Assembly (NCBI RefSeq): GCF_000006565.2
Contig: NC_031478.1
Location: 5,542,212-5,606,211 of the forward strand
Origin: Toxoplasma gondii ME49
Taxonomy: Eukaryota > Apicomplexa > Conoidasida > Eucoccidiorida > Sarcocystidae
Reading direction: 5' to 3'
Length of the DNA: 64,000 nucleotides
Position 1 is the first letter of the stretch, and each line of letters starts with the position of its first letter. Under the pieces are notes generated by a model. That model saw only the letters and a program-made list of their open reading frames with translations, did no database searches and was not told the origin of the DNA. The translations under genes and the position numbers were made by a program. Below are positions 33,865 to 48,800 of the stretch, piece after piece.

Positions 33865-36800
33865 TTACTTTTGAACAGCCTCGCCGAGCCGCCCCGTCAC
33901 GTGCCGCCACAGGCTGTCTCCGCTTTCTCGGAGCGCGCTGGCGCGTCTCATCTCTCGGCTTCTCTCCAGATAACTAGCGCGCGCCATGCCGTCCACTTCT
34001 TCTCTCTGGCGCGCGACTCCTGCGAGAAATGCAGGGCAAGCGCCGGTCGCAAAGAGCAAGAAACTCCCACACAGCGCCCCGGCCTCGCATGTGGACGCGA
34101 AAGGAAGTCGAGGAAGCGCAGCCAGAGAAGATGAGACAGAAGGGACTCGCGTCCCCAGGCCTTCCGTCAGAGTTATCGCTTCTGCATTCTCTCGGATGCG
34201 CTGCCTCTCTCTTTCTCTTCCTTTTCCCTCTTCTTCCTCATGAGCTTCCAGAGCCGCGCGATACAGAAGCCACGCCGTCGCTGGAAACCGACACCGCCAG
34301 CCTGGGCGCGCAGGACAGGCTAGCTGCCCCTCGCCCAGATGGCACCCGGCCTCAATGTCGTCTCTCTCAACATCCCAGAAAACAGAGAAATGCGCTTCGC
34401 CTTCTTCGCTTCCTTCTGGAACGGGACGACTCCAAGGCCGCCGGACCAGCACGCCGGCGCGGGAGCGCGGAGAAGGAGCGGCGGCGAGCGAGAGACGATA
34501 CTGAAGAGAGAACGGAAAACCAGAAACCAAGAGAAAGAGGTGAAGCATATGCTGGGGCTTGGACGAGCTGGGAAGACTGCACGCCTTTGACAATGCGGTC
34601 TCTCGACCTGTGGCCAGTCTGATGGCTACAGAAAAGACACGAGATACATGAGATTGTAAATAGTCCCGAGAAGATCTTTCGTAATGTACCATTGTAATTT
34701 CGCGCAACGTTACGCAGTTTACTGCCAAAAATGCAACTAGGGAGCTATATATACCCCGAAAAAAGAACCAAGACGGCACCAACAAGAAAAGGACTGAATT
34801 GTATACAAAGATGCAGCCACAAACAACGCAGAGGAGACAGGGTATTCTAAACCACGAAGAAAAGGAGACAACGCCAATGCGTTTGGATACACAGACGAGG
34901 GCTTTTGTTCCCCAGACAGGCGCTCTTTGAATCCCCAAAACAGAGGAACTCGAGAAAAACGTCTCAGAAGCTCTCCCTTTTACATCGCGGCCGCCCTCTC
35001 ACCTGATCGACTGCGTTTTGAAGCGCTGCCAGGCGCCAGCGAGCTCTGTCTTCTTGGCACGCCTCGCCTGTCTCTTGTCCTTCTCCATTTCTCTCCGCCT
35101 CCCGAGCATGCAAAACCCTGGCTGTCTCTCTCCGATCTACACGGGCCTCCCGGAGATGGCGGCTGAGCAGATGAGGGCGTAGGAGAACCAGCCACTGCAG
35201 GACGTGAGCGAGGACGGCGAGAAGGCACTCCTCTCGTTCGTCTCGACATTCTTCTTCCCCGTCTCCTTCCTGTCCATTTTCACGCGCCAGTTGGCGATAC
35301 CACGCGCACACAGCCACAGCGACTTGTGCACGTACAGCAGGCCAGCTCTTGAAGCTTTCTGAAGAAACAGCAAAGGCAGGAAGCGGCCGAGAAGACCGGA
35401 AAGAAACATGGCGAGTAGCTGCATCTTCCGAGGGATCTTGCAGCTGCCAGGAGTCCTCTGATGGCCTAGACTTGCCGGCACGGAGTGTTTGGCTGTCAGT
35501 TGCTTCGCCCGTTTTGCTGTCTCCGAAAATGACAAGACCCGGCAGCGCACTCTGCAGACTCTCTCTCCTCGCGTCCGCCTCCCGCGCGTCTGTCTCAAAA
35601 GGCTCCAGCCAGTCTCCGTTCGCAAGCGTGGCGACGACCGCATAGTCCAGAGACGCAGAGCCGAAAGAAGCGCCGGAGAGAGCAGTGAGAGCCACCAGCA
35701 GAAGGGCATGTCCTTTTTCAAGGCGTGAAGTCAGCCTCGTCAGTTGGGGTCCCTGAAACAATGGCGCCGCTTCCCAGCCTTGCAGCCACGCCAGAGCCCG
35801 CCGCACAGCCTCTTGGGGCCTTTCCGACCCCGAAGCCATCGAGGCCAGGGAAAAGGCAGTTTTCCCCTCGGTAGAGACGGTCAGAAGGTTTAGAGCCGGA
35901 GAAGAAGAAAACCACGAAACAGAAGGAAATTCGCGCTCTTGTCCGTCGCCTGCGTCCTGCAAGAAGAAGGAACGTGGAAGCAAATCGAAGTCGGAGGCGA
36001 ACTCACATTTCCCGCAAATCTTGTCCTCTTGTAAAACACACCTCGTTCCTCTCGTGCTTCCTTCCTTCTCCGTTTCGTGCGTCCTTCTCTCCCCCCGTCC
36101 TGTTTCCTCTCGTCTGTCTTTCTCTCTCCCCTTTGTGTTTGCTTCCTTCTCCCTCGCATGTTTCCTTCCTTTCTTCTGCACAGGATGTTCGACACAGCCT
36201 TCTCGTACCATCAGACTCCAGTTTGGCGGGGCCATAAGCGCGATGAGAAGCGCCTCTTCCTCGGACTCTGCGCCGGCCAACAGCGAGCGCCACAGAGAGA
36301 CGGAGGACCTGGGTGAGGCAGGCTGCGGCTGTGGCGTTCGCTTTTTCTCATCTTCTCCGTCTCTCTTCTCTCTCCTTCCTCGTATCTGATCCTTCGCTGT
36401 TTCTGCGTCTTCGTCTGGCGCGAACGCAGCGGGCGGGACCCACAACCGGTTTGCTGTCGCCGACAAACACACCACGCTTGGTTCTTGGTCGGTTGCGCCT
36501 CCTCGCTGAACATGTCGGTTCTCTTCGTCCTCCACTGCACGGAGGAGAACGACGCCACAGAGCCTGTCCCTCAGTCTCTGCTGCTTCGAACGCCTCTCGC
36601 ACAAAAGCAAAGGCTTCCCGAGGGGGTCGTCCGTTGCGGCCCTGGTGGCGGAGGAGACAGGATTTTCGCCGCACACATTCTCCCGGTCTGAGTCGCTTCT
36701 CCGAAGCCGCGACTGCGAAAAAGACGATCGCGCCTCGATGAACGCTCGACAAAACTCGAAGCCCACGCTTCGCTCCGTCACGCCCAACTGTTCTTCTTCG

Positions 36801-39800
36801 CTCTTCTCCGTTTCTTCTCCTGCCTCTCCTCCAGACTCTCCTCGCAGCCTTTGGCTCTGCCGCGTGTGCTTCGCGAAAAGGGAGGAGAGAGCGGAGAGAG
36901 ACAACGGCGAGGAAGGCGCGAGAGCCAACAGCCAAGTGCTCTCTCTCTCTCCGCGTGAAGAGTCTCCGAGTGTCTCTTCCACCTGCGGACCAAGAGGGGT
37001 CAGAACTCGCATGCATTGCGCCGTCAGCCACAGAAGAATCGCCTTCAGATGCAAGAAGGGAGAAGGGTCGACGGCGTCAGCCGAAGCGCGAGGCGCGGCC
37101 CATGTCCCGCGAGAGGACGCGTCGCAGTGCTGCAGGAGAGAATCGGAGAGAACGAGAGAGAACAGGAGCGTCTGCGCGTCGTTTTCTCTCCTCGGCGTGC
37201 GCAGAGTCGAAGAGAAAGAGGAGATGGCGGGGTCCTCCGCGCCACACTCTGCATACAGGGCCATGATCCACGAACAGACTGCCTTCGCTAGTGCAGTGAA
37301 AAGAGACTTCCTCAAGGCATCGCTGCCCGGGACGCCGGCGAGGCGCCGCAGAAGCAGCTGGAAGTGATGGCCTGTGTGAGCGAACAAGACGGTTGCGGCA
37401 TCTGAGACACTGCAGCTTTGAGAGGCAGTTTCCCTGCGACGCGCCTCTCTTCCGCTCGACTCCCCACACAGCCGCGCATGCAAGTTTTGCAGCCAAGGCA
37501 GCAACCCTGCTGCGACGAAGGCTCCCACGGCGCTTCCCGCCTCCGCATCAGCGACGAAAGACAGGACCTTTCTGCCGCGCTCAGACTCAACCATGTTCTC
37601 GCATGTTTCGTCGACGTCTCCCTCGGAGACAGAGAGACCAGAGAGAAGGTTGGCGGCCCGTGTTCGCAGCGACCGAAGGCCTGCAGCCACAAACGCGCTT
37701 CTCGCCTTGGGCTCCTGTATCCGTTCCCCCGCCTGGTCCGCGACTTCGAGCCAAGACTTCCACTCAGGAAAGAGAGATGCCGGACACGAGCACAGGGCAA
37801 ACCAAAAAGAAGACGCGAAAGCCGGAAACTTTGATTCCTCGCAGTACAACAAAACGTTGACGCATGCAGACGCTAAAGACTCCTGCTGTTGCCGAAGCTC
37901 TCCTGGTGGTGAGGAAACCAAAGGAGAGCACGGAGAGAAAGGAGAGGAAGAAGGAGAGGAAGAAGGAGAGGAAGAAGGAGAGGAAGAAGGAGAGGGAGGG
38001 CTGGGTGGTTTTTGAGTGTGGGGATCAAAGGAAGGCGACCCTTGAGGAGACATGCGAGGAGGGAAACAAGAGACAGAGAAGGAAGGAGATCGAGCAAGAG
38101 CATGATCCCAAGCAGTCGAAAGTAGAAGCCACGCCTCTTGAAAGCGAAGCTTTTGGAGGAGATGGACAGGATCGACGTTCCGAGACATCAGCCGGCTCGC
38201 CTTACCCTCACCTCCTTCAACTTCCTCGTCTTCCGCGACTCCTCTATGTTCTCCTTTAAGTACTTCTCCCGCCTGCATCCGCTTCTCCAGGGCTCGACGC
38301 ATGCGCTGAATGAGGTAAAGAAGTACAGCCTGCCGCACAAACGGGCACCCAGCTTCACGACTCTTCTGCGTTTCACCCCAATGTAACCCGACGCGCACGG
38401 AAAGATTCGCTACAGTGGCTTCCCAGCGAGAAAGCGGAATGAAAGGAAGAAGAAGAGATACGAAATCCTCCGCGTCGACGTCGTTTGCAGGCACAGACTG
38501 CACTGCTTTCCTTGCCTTGTTTCCTTCCTCTAGATAGTTGCCGGCTTCACCCCCTTCGTTGGCGCCGTCGTCTTCCTGGCTCCCAGGTCCAACAGAAGAC
38601 AAGGAGACAAGAGACATCGAACTGCATTCTTCTAGTCGCCTTTCTAGGTCACGAAGAAGCAGCGCCTCTGCCACGAAGGAGGAAGGAGATCGCCGAGAGA
38701 GAACCGACGGACCCTTCTGGAAGAAGGCCAGCAGAGCAATGCTCTCTCCTTCTCCAGGCAATGACTGGGACTTCTTCCATGAATTCGACCCGCCAAGCGC
38801 CTCTAACACAGCATGCAAAAACGGATCTTGTCCACTCTCTTCTTCGCTCTTTGCAGGTGCTTCCTTTCCTCTTCCCGCCTCTCTCTCCTCTTCTTCCTCT
38901 CCTGCTCGTTCTGTTTCACATCCTTCTTTCTGCGCTGCCAAGGAGCGAGGAAGGAAAATGGAGGTGATGTCCACGAGAGGAAGAAGAGAAAGGAGAGCAG
39001 ACATTGCGTCGTCGACCTGGGTGCATCCCAAGCCTGTGTCGCGTATGATCCTCGCCACATTCTCCCTTTGTGCAGTTTCCCTCGAATTCCTTACTCTCTC
39101 CTGCAACGGCCATGTTTCGCTTCCGCCTTCCCTCTCTCCTTCTCCGTTTCCCAGCTGCTTTGTCCCCTCCTCTTTGCCATTTATGTCTCTGCACCTTCTC
39201 GGTGGCTGCCTGTCATTGCAGAGCACCTCTGCCAAGAACGCACGCGAGGAGCAACCTGCCGCACAAGCGGCGCGCGAGAAGAGCCTTCGAAGGAAGACAG
39301 TCTTTTCAAGAATCCCTTGCAAGGCGCCACAGGGAGAAGAGGTACCTGATACTGAAGAAACTGGACGCTCTTTCTCTGTGACAAAGACGCCTGCAGCCTG
39401 CAGTTGGGCTCCAAGGTGGAGTGCGCGTCGCTCTTCGTCCCTGTTCTCGGCGCCTCGACTCTTGTCTCCCGATTCAACTTCTCCTCGCGCCTCGTCTCCT
39501 CCTACGTCCAGCAGCGTCTTCACCGCCTTTCCAACAACGAGGCCGTCTGTGCTCTTCTCGTAGAAGCGGCAAAAGGCCAGAGCCTTTGTATAGATCCTCA
39601 AAAGCCGCAGAATCCATCTGCCTGTCTCCCACACACCTCCTTGCTCTCCTCTTTCGTCTTCTCTCTCCTCCGCTCCCCCTCCTCCTTCCTCCTCTGGCCT
39701 GGGGGGCCCTCCTCCGCGTCCTCGCCCGCGATTCTCAGACGGCACGAAGAAGAGAAGAGGTAGCTGCTCGAGCAGCTTCACAACAAAGGAGGATAGAGGC

Positions 39801-42800
39801 TGGAGGGGTGAGAGGAAGAGACCATCAAATGTTTCAAGACGCATGCGAAAGGCGTCGAGGCCTTCTTGCTCGTGACCCCACGACTGTTCCCTGGACTCCA
39901 AAGGAGACAACTGCATGCAGGCCCCCTGTGCCTCTGTTTCTACAACCTCGCGGCAGGCGAGCCTTGGAGCAGACAGTGCCGTAGGTGGGGTCGTGGAATC
40001 AGGCTCAGACGAAGCAGCTTGCAGCACTATTTCCGAAAAAGACTCACACGGGTTCGGCGAAGGCTCGAGGGATGAAGAAGATTGCGGATGAGACGCTGAA
40101 AATGGTCCCGACTCACTGGACGAGGTCAGAAGCTCTTCACACCTTCTTGCATCTTTCTTACTCGTTTGCAAGGTCTCAAAACCCACCCCTCGCTCGTCGA
40201 ACTCTCCACCGGCTCTCCGCTCTCTTGTTTGGTTCCTGTGCTCTCTCTTGGCCTCAGCCCCGATCACCCCTGTCTCCTGCGTTCGCGCTTCCCTACGCCG
40301 CGCCTCAGCGGGCACCTCCTGCACTCTCCCGTGTTTCTGCGACTCTGTCTCTCTTACGCGGTCGCCAGAGAGAGACAGGAGGGAGAAGGCGACGCCACGC
40401 CCCTCCAAGGGGCGGGACTCCAAGCCGTTCAGAGGCCACTGAAGAGCACTGGCGACGGGAAGAAGCGCCGTTGCAAAGTCGAGTTTCTCTGGAAACGCCT
40501 GAGTAACTTGCAGCAGCAGCTGACGCCTGAAAGCGGCGTCGCGAGCAAGCAAGGGGAGCAACGGAGCGTCTGCCGTATTCAGAGTGCTCGCTTCTCTGAG
40601 CACATCTCCGCCGAACGCGACAGCCCGGGCTCGTCGCTGCCCTATGTCGCCGTCTGTCTCTTCTTTCTTCTTCGGCAGGAGACCGAGAAGAAGCAGCACG
40701 GCGTCAGAAACATGGAAGAAATCCCGGACGAGGAAGAGTGAGTGGACAAGCGCAGCGGCGGAGACAAAGACAGCATGCGCTGTCTCGCCTCGCCCCTGCT
40801 CTCTTACGGGGTGGCTGATCCTCGAGAGCGAAGCCACAGAGGCAAGACAGTCTCCTGACGAATGGGAAGCGAAGAAAAGCAACACCCACCGAAGAAGAAG
40901 CTGCAGAAGCACCTCCGTGGAGACATCGGCTCGGGCCGCGCATGCGGCACCGTTCCACGCTCGCGCCGGCGGACAGAACGCAGCATTCAACGCAGAGACC
41001 GAAGGTGACACGGGAGAGAGCTCAGAGGAGACACTATTTCTCTCTCCGCTTCTCTCGACAGCGTCGCCAGAGGCAGAGAGATAACTGCGCAGCAGCGCAA
41101 ACGCGCACTGTGGCAAAGCAAAGGGACCGAAAGTCGCGGCTCCCTGTAGAGAGCTTCTCGTGGCTCCGACCTTCTTCCACGGCCCGAGGGACCTGGAACT
41201 CGAAAACACGGCTGCGCCTCCAGACGCAGAACAAGGACTCGGAGAGCACGAAGCTGGAGAGTTCAGAGAGAGAAGCGCTGCGACGAGGAAGGCAGCTTCG
41301 ACGTCGGTCTGCAGCAGTGCATGCAGGAAAGGTTGGACGCCTGCGACATGCCTTTCGGCGAGAGAGAGGCGAAAACGCCTTTCGCCCTTTATGACGTACG
41401 GCTCCAGTTCCCCGCCCACGCGCCTGCTCGGCTGCTTCCCCTTGAAGCGCTCTGTCGTCTCGCGCTCTTCCCCACTGTCTGTGTCTGTCTGGAGCAGAAA
41501 AAAGCCGAAAAGAAGCAGAGGGAGATCCCATCCCGATGCGGGCGAAAAAGAGAGAAGAGACTGCCTCTCGAGGCCGCTGGCAGGCGGTTGCTGGTTGGAA
41601 GCAAAAGGCATCGAGAGCGGAGGCCGCACAGCGACTGCTTGGGGCCAAAAGCGGAGAGAGGGAAGGATCGACGGCCCCACGGCACTCAACTCGGCCACTG
41701 ACTCAAGGACGTGCGCCTCCGCAATGAGAATCGCTTCTGGAGACACCTCTGAATCTCCGTGTCCCTCTATTCGCCTCGCGACCGTTTCCGCCTTCTTGTC
41801 GTCACCCTCCTTCGCCCCGTATGGTAAGAAGCGGCTGAAACCCAGGCGAGAAGACGTCCTCTCCTGCTCCTCCTTCCTTCCACTTTCTCCCTCATGTTCT
41901 GCCTCACGGAAAGGCGCGTTCTTCTCTGCTCTTGCTATCGGCCCTTCATGCCTCTGCACCTGCCCCCCAGCCGGCAAAGTCCCAGCGACGTTTGCGTCTG
42001 CGGGAGGCGCCTCTCCTGCAGAGGTCCCCTCTCCGTGTTGCCTCCTTTCCTTCTCTCCAATCGAAGAGGAGCACCGTGGCCTCACAGCATGAAGGGCGTC
42101 CGCGAGCGGCCCTGCCAAATCTCCCCGAGGTAGGCTTGGCCTTTCAGGGGTCGTGCGCGGGTCGGAGGCGTCTCTCATTCTCCCTATGTCTCCTGTGGAG
42201 GCGCGAGACGAGAACGGCGAAACTTCCGACCCTGCTGTATCCTCGGCCCCGCCGGTGGCTTCTGGCTCCGCGGCTCGTCCTTCCCTGCCGTCCCCGAGAA
42301 AGGAGGAAGACCCTGATAGCGAACCCAAGCGCTTGTCGTACTCCTGCCGCGCTCGCAATGCTGCAAAGTTCACCATGCCCTCAGCCACACCAATCGCAGA
42401 AAAAACCAAGGCCGCCGGAGCGACCGGCGGGGGCCTTATCGTGCGGAGAGAAGATGAAAAAACAGAAGATGGAGGAGAGGAAAGTGACGAGGAGGACGAA
42501 GCGTCCGCTGAGCCTTCACTGGCAGATGTGCTGTCGGCTGGTGGAGCGTCGCGGCTCGAAGCTGACAGACCGAGGGCTTGTCGCGCCCGCAGAAAGAGCG
42601 AAGTAGTTAAGATCTTTGGGAAGACGGAAGGGGCGGTCATATCCTCTCGAACGAGAACGTCCGAGGTTCCAGCTCCTGCTTTCCCGCCTGTGGACCGACA
42701 GGGCGACTTCTCTGCTTCACGATCTCTCACTTGCTCCAAGCGGCCGGCCCCTCCACGCGTCCAGAAGGTGGACGCTCCGCCTGGAAGAGCCAGCAGCTTG

Positions 42801-45800
42801 CTCACACTCTCCTCTTCTCTGTTTCCTCCAGCTTTGCCCTCCTTCAGACTTGAAAATGGCCAAGGAGAGCAGGAGGGCAAGGCGGACGCGCCGCTTGAAA
42901 ACCAGTCCGCACTCGTAGCGGGGATCCAACCGGAACTGGAGCCGCTCTCTCTTTCCAGAAAAGGCGACTCAGGCAAAGACGTCCCGGTGGGCCTTTTCTG
43001 GAGCCCCCCCTCCCCCTCAGGCTGTACTGGGTAGGTCGGGAACGCCTCTCCGTATCTCGGGTCGCCGAGAAAGCTCTGGGCATCCGCCGCTCCGCCCTCG
43101 GTGTCTCCTTCGTCGAACGAATTGCCCTTTCCTCGGCTCACCCCCTCACAGGCCTTCCGGGGAAGCAACGCCGCCGCCTGCAGCATGCAGTGCTCGTGCT
43201 GGACAGCCGCGAATGCCCCGAGAAGCAACGGCAGGTGAAGCGCGTCGCACCTCCGAACGGCCAAAGCGAGAAGGGCTCCTCGGACATTGGGAGACAAGCA
43301 ATCCGCTTGCAACGGCGCCTTTTTTGCGTCGACAGAGGAAGAGAAGGAAGAGGAGAAAGACGACGGTCCTTCGCCAGTTTCAAATACAAACGGCAGCGAG
43401 CGCTTTTGGGCAAACTGCAGAGTGAGGATAGAGAGAGACGGATCGTTCTCAGCAATCAGGTAGAGGAGACATCTCGATGGACGCTTGCGCCCCTCGCTTC
43501 TTCTGGTCGTCCGCTGAAGCGTCTTCTGCGAGGTACACAGCTCAGTTCCGCTCTCTACAGAGTCAACCGCGATGACCCTTTCCCTTTCCTCGCCCTCTGT
43601 CAGTGGCCTCACGCGCACCTCGTTCGAGTGTCCAGAGTCTGGTCCGTGTTCGCCTTCGACGGCGTTCCTCTGTTTGTCGTTCGATCTTCTTTCGGCCGCT
43701 CTGCGCCTCGTCTCTGTCTCGCCTTCCGGGGATCTCTGTTGCAGGACGAGTAGCGTCGCGAGGACACTGAGGGCCTCTCCCGCCCGCCCTCGGACCCAGT
43801 AGGCCCAGGCGCGAGCCTCGTAAAGTCTCCACCTGCCTCTCCAGTTTCCTTCTTCTCCTTCTCTCTCCAACAAGGTGGCGAGCTTCTCCAGAAGCTGGGT
43901 CTCGTCAGCTGCCTCAGGACATGCGCGGAGAATCGCCTGCACGACGCGCGCCAAACCGCCGGGCTCTGCAGCCGCCAGCCTCACCTGCAGCGGCGTGGAT
44001 AGCCAGCCAGAGAGAGAAGCGAGGCCGGAGGCCGGGGACGTAACTGAGACAGACGCAGAGGCAGAAGACGAGAGAGGTCCCCAAGAGTGACTTATCGGCT
44101 CTGTTTCCTGGGGCGAGAGCTGTTTCCCGAGTGCATCGCTTGATCGCGCCGAACAGCTGGCTGTAGAGTCGAGACGGCGGCTGCTTTCGGCCTCAGCGGC
44201 TCCAAGTTGCGTCACCTCCCCGTCTATAAGCCGATTTTCGGCGCTTAAAGACCCGTAGGAGCGAAGAAGACGCATCGTCGAGGACGCGGCCGAGCCGGAG
44301 GCCTCGAGAGCGCCCCGCGCGAGGGCGCCGCCGCCGCGGGCAGCGCCGACCATCGCCGCCTTGGCGGCCTTTGCAGAGGAACCTGCGACCGACGCGAGAG
44401 CTACGAACTCGACGCCTAAGACCTTCGTCCCCTCAGCGGAGACAGTCGAGGCAAGGGCGCGGCGAAGCCCGTCGCCAGGGGCGGCATCTCCGGAGACACG
44501 TTTCGAGGCGAGGAGGGCGCTGAGCGTTTTAACGAAAGCAAGGAAGCGCAGCTCCGAGCGAATCTGCCGCGCCAGAACCTGGCCTTGTCTGTCCACAGCT
44601 AGGCACGTCACGTCTTCCTTGTGTTCCGGAGACAACAAAGGACGACCTGCGTAGGTCGCGAGAGGCGTCTTTGTTCCTCTCTGCAGTTGCGTGTCTTGAC
44701 TGAACGCCTCGACTTCCTCGCTCTGGAGTCCAGGGCCCGCCGCCTCCCCTCTGCATGGATTCCGCTCCGCTCTGCGCTGTGATTGCACGCGCCGGCGTTC
44801 TCTGTCGAGGCCCAGGCAGATGCGGAGGAGCTCGCGAGCTGCGGCCAGCGAAGGGTCAGTGAGGCTCGGGGCTGCATTGACAAGGTCGCGGGCGCAGGCC
44901 AGGAGGCAAGCTGCAGCGCGAGGAAAGAAGGCTTCGAGCCGCGCGTCTCCGGCGAGCAGGGCAACGTCCCGCCACCTCTCCAGAAGCGCCTCGACCAGAA
45001 GTCGCTTCGCCGAGAAGGTCGAAGCCACGCGAGGCGCGCGGGCGAGGCTTGAGCCCGAGGCGCGGGCCAGCGGCCGCAGGTGCTGGAGAACCGACGCGAA
45101 GCCACCAGCCGACGGCGACGACGGGGCCGACGAGACAAAAGAGACTTCTGTCGCGCATGTCGTCAAGAGGATCTCGTACAGCTCCTCGGGGGGGAGGGCC
45201 GCGCACGCCCGCTGATGTAAGTACACCGCGCGGTCCAGAAGTTCGTTGCACGTGATAGGCTGCGAGCAGATCGCGACTCCCTCACATGAAGAATAGACGT
45301 AGCTTTCTGTTTCTGGAGTTGTTCCGGCGCTCGTTGCTCTCGGGGTGCGACACAGCGCCCTCAAGAGAGAGGCGCACATGAGGCGGGCCGAAGATGGAGA
45401 CAGGCACGCCGCTTTCAGCTGCTGAAACGTGACACTGGGAGGCGAGGGAGAAAGGTGACGGTTCAGGAATTCGATAGCGTCGAGGTGTTGCTCCAGCATG
45501 TCGGCTCCTCCCGCCAGAACGCGCAGGCGCTTTCTCCTCTCCAGTACCCAGGCTCTCTCTGCTCTCTCCAACTGTCCCCTCGACCTCTCCGTGCAGCCTG
45601 TGTCTCCGCCGTGCGTTTTCTCACCGCGTTCTTCCTTCCCAGCCGGGAACACCGGTTCGACGGCGTCCTCTTCTTCAAAGCTCTGGGGAAGCGCGTTGTA
45701 CAGGCGGTCGACGAGGGGGAGAAGCGAAGAGGCTGGCAACAGACTGGATCGATGATACACTGCACAGAGAGCGATTTCACCTACGTCTGAACGACGACGC

Positions 45801-48800
45801 AGGAGACGCACAGACGGAGACACCAGAGGAGAACTCGCACGCACAACCTCCGCCACCACCGCCAAACTCAGGCACCCTAAACGCGAGGCGTCCACGCCTC
45901 TGTCCCCAGAAAGACGCAAAGATCTAGTTGCCAAGGAACGATCGCCCAAAGAGCTAGCTGCCGAAGAGTTATCGGGCGCGGACCGAGTGAGGGAAGCAGA
46001 GGACCAAGGGAGAACTTCGAGGCAGAAGTCGGCAATTTGCTGGGGCACCGGCGACGCGCAGAAGGCGTTGAGGCACGCACAGAAGTCGGCGGGAGAAGAG
46101 AGAGTCGAGCGAGAGAACGGAGAAGCCGAGGCAATCCGAGGGAGAGGCCCCGCGAGTTCCGGGCGCTGAACGTTTCGCCCTCGGCCTCCGCCAAAGGCGC
46201 AAGTCAGGTGAAGCTGAAAGCCGAACGCCGGAGAGACCGCGTCACGTGCTGCTTTTCCTTCCCCCGTCTTCCATTCTCGCGCATTCATCCCAAAAAAGAT
46301 GTCGTCAAACATCAGCTGGGGCTGGACGACTCTTCGCCGCAATTTTTCAACAACACGCACGGCCTCTGCTCTTTCGCGGTCTTCCAGGCGCCCCTCTGGC
46401 TCACGGCTGGCGCCTCCTTCGACCTCTCCATCCCCGCTCGCGCTGTCTCTTCGCCACTGAGTGACGCCCGTCAGGAGGGCCAGGCGAGTTTGAAGGGGCA
46501 GCTGAATGAAAGTGAAAAAGTCGATGTTTTGCTTCTCTCGAGGAAGGAGAGTTGTCGCTGGGGGCGCGACAACCCCGTGTGTCCGTTCTTCCCAGTTCCT
46601 TTTCAGATAAAACAACTCTGATGCCGCCATCTGGTGTGGCGGGGCCTCCCACAGGTCGCTCATGTCGCCGTCGTCTCCCCTCTGCATTCTCGCCGTGGTT
46701 TGCGCGCTCCTGCGTCTCTGTACTTCTTCCTCGTAGAACAGAAACTGCGTCAACGCTACATGCAGCGCGTACAAAGCCCGGAGCTGGTCGCCAGCGACGG
46801 AGAGCAGCAGCGGCGATGGCGGACCGGGGGACTTGAGCGTTTGCGAGGAAGCGAAGCCGTCGGGTCGGGAGCCCAAGACCGAGTACGGCGAGACCTTGTT
46901 CATTTCCTTTTCGCCTTCCTTCGCCTTGGGTTCGCTGCCGAGCGACTCGGAGAGTGACGTGGAGGCTCTGCTACGCCTAGGGCCGGGAAGGTCTTTGTCT
47001 CCATCTGCATGGTTCTGAGAGGTCGAATCTTCTTCGGGCGCGTCCCCCACCGCGGCGCCTGCACGCGCCTGTGATGGTTCTGCAGATCCCTGACGCGGAG
47101 AGACAGGCTCGCGGTTCGTCGCCCTTGGCGGCTGCGAGCGGCTCCAAGAAGGCGCCTCGGAGGTCAACGGGGACGTGTCTTTCGAGGAGGCGCCGACCGC
47201 AAGGACCGCGGCGGCCAGCGCGGAGGCTCGTGCGTCTTCAAGTGTTTTTTCATTCTCTTCGCTGTCCGCGTTTTCTTGCTTTTTGACATCTGGCTTCGCG
47301 CCCAGCGTCTCGGCAGTCGGGGTCACAGGCGTCCTCTTTTGTTGTGTGCATCGTCCTACCTCTTCCTGCCCTTCGGGCCACCGGGCTTCCGAGAGAGCCA
47401 GCGCCCTCATCGACGCTGCTGCGCGTTCTAAGGCTTGCTTTCGACTCCGGCGGTTCGCTTTCTTGAGACTCTGGGGAAGACGCTGCTTGACGGCGAGAGA
47501 GAGCACTGCGTGGAGGAGCGGGAGGGCGACCGTTCGAATCAGCTCCGTTCTCTTCAAGACGACAAACAGACGCCGAAGTGCCCAGGAAAGGAAGCGCCGC
47601 GGGTCAGACTCGACGAGGAGAAACGAGGACGCGCTGCCCTCTGGAGCGGAGGAGACCCGCGGCATGGAGGGGGCGGCGACGCTCGAGAGCGCGAGCGGCG
47701 GAAAAAAAGCCAGGTCCCAGGGCTCTGAAGAAGCCAGTGGACCACGGCAGGAAGGCGACGAGAGCGAAGAGACGGCAGGAGACAGAAGAGGAAGAAGGTG
47801 CAAGTAGTGGACTGGATGCAGAGCTTCCGGAAGAGAAGACAGAATTCGAGGCCAGTGGCGCGTGATAGAGAGGGCGCTCTGCATATTGACCTCTGAAGAG
47901 ATAGGGCCTTGCAGAACTGCAACAATGCAGTCGAGACGACAGGTTGCGCTCCAGACGCAACAGAGACTTTGGAGAAACGCGTCCGATGTCTCCTCAGAAG
48001 AAGAGGTGGGAGAGAGAAGAAGAGACGACAAAGAGAGAGACAAACAAGAAAGAGAGGAGAAAGAAGCAGCCCCTCCCACAGCGTCGAAGCTCCGGGAGAA
48101 AGAACTCGCGGCGCCGAAGGAGTGCGACGAAGGCTCCAGGACACTTGTTGAGTGTCGGCTCTGCGGCCAACTCGAGTCGGATGTCCCCCACCCGAAAGGC
48201 TGAAGCGGCGTCGACAGAACGAGGGGAGGCCGAGGCGTCACTTGAGTTGGGCGACAGCTGGCGGCGCCAGAGAGAGACGACGTAGGCGAGGCCGAGGCAG
48301 GCGAATTGCAGAAGAGCGCGAGAAGCCGACACCGCCGAAGACGTTCTCGAAGCTGTAGAGGAAACCCGTCAAGCGAAAAGCAGGGAACTTGGCACGAAAA
48401 GAGACTAGTTTTAGATCGTGTAAACCCGTGGAGCTTTCTTCTCTTCAGCACTGTGTCAGCTGTCAACAGGCGCTCGCTGGTTTATTAAAAGAAGAGATCT
48501 CTCTGCTGGAATTCGTCCAACCTCCGGGATGTTTCACTGTGTCAACTAAACACAGATGCACACGCGTGACGGGGAAGGTCGAGGGTCAGAGATCTTTGCA
48601 GTTGATGGAACTTCATTCCTTTCAAAGGCGCCGCAGAACAAGCGGAAACACTCACCTCTTCGCGGTCTTTCGCCTGCTCTGGCGTTTGAGAGCCTGCCGC
48701 CACTCCGCGTCCGCTTCCTGCTCCCCGTTCGAGCGGGGAGGAAACACCATACGCAGGCGATGCAGGCCTTTCCATGTCTCCGTCGCTGAGGAGATATACG

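Noticed and set aside
38538..39563. A 341-codon plus-strand open frame opposite the NBAS-like exon
   Set aside because: It mirrors the Ser/Arg codon bias of the coding strand and shows no domain or start context. Many similar frames (for example 41160-42092 and 42153-43034) occur across the same exon, as expected of GC-rich antisense shadows.
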